From an uncultured Actinomycetales bacterium (GTDB lineage Bacteria; Actinomycetota; Actinomycetes; S36-B12), in the NCBI GenBank assembly GCA_913063435.1, contig CAJXYI010000012.1, positions 1 to 54,605 of the forward strand: DNA of 54,605 bases. Direction: 5' to 3'. Each line of letters opens with the position of its first letter. The first letter of the stretch is position 1. Of this stretch, positions 50,323 through 54,605 are shown piece by piece. Both the position numbers and the translations under genes were made by a program. The notes below the pieces were generated by a model. It made no database searches. It worked only from the letters and a program-made list of their open reading frames with translations, and was not told the origin of the DNA.

Positions 50323-51099
50323 ATGGCACTGACACCCGCCGACGTGCACAACCAGCAGTTCACCACGGTGCGGATGCGCACCGGCTACGACATGGACGAG
50401 GTCGACGCGTTCCTCGATGCGGTGGAGGCTGAACTCGGCCGCCTCCTCGCAGAGAACGACGACCTGCGGGCGCAGGTGACCCAGGCTCAGTCACGGGCCC
50501 TCGCGGCGGAGCAGCGCGCCGCAGGCGCGAAGGAGGAGTCTGCCCCTGCTGATTCAGCGCCGGTGAATCCGGCGCTTGCGGCTGTCGTGGCGCAGGCGAG
50601 CTCGGGCCCGGTCGCGGACGTGGTCGAGGAAGCCGAGGTGGTCGAGTCGGTCGCGGTGTCGGAGGCGGTCGTGGAGCAGACCTCGCGGATGGACGTCGTG
50701 ACCGAAGGCGTCGTCGATGGAGAGGCCGCTGCCGCTGTCTGGAGCGACGCGGCACCGCCTTCCGAGCAGGCACCGCCGTCGGAACAGGCGCTGAAGATCC
50801 TCGAGATCGCCCAGCGCACCGCTGACGAGACGGTGGCGCACGCGAAGTCCGAGGCATCGAACATCCTGACCAAGGCTCGTTCGCAGGCTGCCGAGGTCAC
50901 CGCTGATCTTGACGCTCAGCGCACGGTGCTGGAGAAGCAGGTGGGTCAGTTGCGTACCTTCGAACGCAACTATCGGATCGCGTTGCGCGATCACATCGCC
51001 GGGCAGCTTGCGGAGTTCGACCGTGCCGCGTCGAAGGAGGATTCCGTCGCCGGTCCACCCCCGGCGATCGAATCTGTGCAGGCCGTCCTCGACGAATAG
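50323..51099 (+). CDS. divIVA: polar growth and division scaffold DivIVA/Wag31
   Basis: 258 residues. The N-terminal membrane-curvature domain MALTPADVHNQQFTTVRMRTG with GYDMDEVDAFLDAVEAELGRLL is followed by a first coiled coil (to about 65), an Ala/Glu/Val/Ser-rich variable middle (about 70-160) and a second coiled coil (about 160-240). It recruits wall synthesis to poles and septa. AAGGAG lies 7 nt before the ATG. Convergent with ileS, 21 nt apart, with the small palindrome GCACCGGTGC in between. Confidence 0.95.
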   Translation: MALTPADVHNQQFTTVRMRTGYDMDEVDAFLDAVEAELGRLLAENDDLRAQVTQAQSRALAAEQRAAGAKEESAPADSAPVNPALAAVVAQASSGPVADVVEEAEVVESVAVSEAVVEQTSRMDVVTEGVVDGEAAAAVWSDAAPPSEQAPPSEQALKILEIAQRTADETVAHAKSEASNILTKARSQAAEVTADLDAQRTVLEKQVGQLRTFERNYRIALRDHIAGQLAEFDRAASKEDSVAGPPPAIESVQAVLDE

Positions 51100-51120
51100 C
51101 CTGGCACCGGTGCTCGCGGA

Positions 51121-54255
<3,135 letters not shown>

Positions 54256-54416
54256 GGATCCTCCACAGATGGGGCGGCGACCCGCAAGGATATCGGGGGC
54301 ACGTCGACAGACAGCGCACGGGCGGGGCGGCGTGGTGTCTTGCGTCCACCGGTTCGGGCGCCTAGCCTGCCCCGAAACTTACGCGAGGACCACATCATCG
54401 AGGATCGGAGCGCAGG

Positions 54417-54605
54417 GTGAAGGCGACGTCCGGCACGACCGGCAGCGCGCGGGGGGCCAAGCGATCGACTGCGAAGGCGCCCGCGAAGAAGGCCGCACCG
54501 GCGAAGAAGGCCGCGCCGGCGAAGAAGCCCGCCCCGGCGAAGAAGCCCGCCCCGGCGAAGAAGCCCGCCCCGGCGAAGAAGGCCGCCCCGGCGAAGAAGC
54601 CCGCA
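54417..54605 (+). CDS. Lys/Ala/Pro-repeat N-terminus, probably of a DksA/TraR zinc-finger protein (3' partial)
   Basis: 63 codons to the window edge. After a 21-residue basic start (MKATSGTTGSARGAKRSTAK), seven hexapeptides PAKK[A/P]A follow without interruption, encoded by 18-nt repeats. The GTG at 54417 has GGAG 6 nt upstream. In many actinobacteria the gene divergent to or beside ileS encodes a DksA/TraR-type zinc-finger protein with just such a lysine-rich, histone-H1-like N-terminus, followed by lspA; the zinc finger itself would lie outside the window, so the assignment is by context only. A histone-like protein is the alternative. Confidence 0.6.
   Translation, partial: MKATSGTTGSARGAKRSTAKAPAKKAAPAKKAAPAKKPAPAKKPAPAKKPAPAKKAAPAKKPA

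Noticed and set aside
54256-54420. T-box riboswitch before ileS
   Set aside because: Actinobacterial ileS genes often have a translational T-box. GGTGGACGC occurs in the leader, but the T-box sequence GGTGGnACCGCG and a specifier stem could not be recognised. A covariance-model search would decide.
54480-54605. CRISPR-like regular repeats
   Set aside because: The repeats are contiguous 18-nt coding units without spacers, in frame with a Lys/Ala/Pro protein.

Overview
The window is chromosomal DNA from a high-GC actinobacterium, probably an uncultured one. The evidence is an actinobacterial-order division and cell wall (dcw) cluster ending in sepF-yggT-divIVA; the glnA2-glnE-glnA1 neighbourhood with RDD, DUF4191 and lipA/lipB genes; a GlnR-type operator in front of glnA1; a MurE with the diaminopimelate motif DNPR; a eukaryote-like (type 2) IleRS; and many genes whose start codon lies 6-8 nt after a TAnnnT -10 hexamer, as expected for leaderless mRNAs. 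I see no tRNA, rRNA, CRISPR array, integrase or transposase.

Layout. 1-11.6 kb: nitrogen and lipoate block: partial glnA2, glnE, a small membrane protein, glnA1 with its GlnR box, a GMC oxidoreductase, RDD and DUF4191 membrane proteins, a MOSC protein, lipA and lipB. 11.6-15.1 kb: a tightly coupled three-gene operon, all ATGA overlaps, of a guanidino-group deiminase (AguA-like), a fused urease gamma/beta subunit and a divergent urease alpha subunit. No urease accessory genes are present. This is the most interesting locus: the order of enzymes suggests guanidino compound to ureido compound to amine, with a urease fold working on a substituted urea. 15.2-30.9 kb: accessory metabolism and envelope genes: sulfide:quinone reductase, SDR, DUF389, MFS transporter, a hydrolase fused to a membrane domain, rmuC, a phage-tail-collar/DUF6916 pair, DoxX plus a molybdopterin oxidoreductase, a lipoprotein, two hydrolases, a decayed junction of a membrane-protein gene with a sedolisin (S53) gene, and a methyltransferase. 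31.0-31.5 kb: the only gap over 300 bases, holding a perfect 29-bp-arm hairpin, a G-quadruplex motif and the mraZ promoter with MraZ-type repeats. 31.5-51.1 kb: the dcw cluster mraZ, small membrane gene, rsmH, ftsL, ftsI, murE, murF, mraY, murD, ftsW, murG, murC, ftsQ, alpha/beta hydrolase, ftsZ, pgeF, yggS, sepF, yggT, divIVA. 51.1 kb to the end: ileS on the minus strand, and divergently the start of a gene with seven PAKK[A/P]A repeats, probably a DksA/TraR zinc-finger protein.

How the genes work together. GlnA1 makes glutamine and carries the tyrosine that GlnE adenylylates; GlnR probably controls its transcription. GlnA2 has tryptophan at that position and belongs to a family that in Streptomyces glutamylates polyamines, so the nearby AguA/urease-like operon may feed the same nitrogen and polyamine economy; this is inference. 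The dcw genes are nearly all joined by 4-nt start/stop overlaps, with extra promoters before murE (leaderless, inside the end of ftsI), ftsZ and possibly yggT. Positions, motifs and spacings were read by eye; family assignments are from memory of the families, with no database search.
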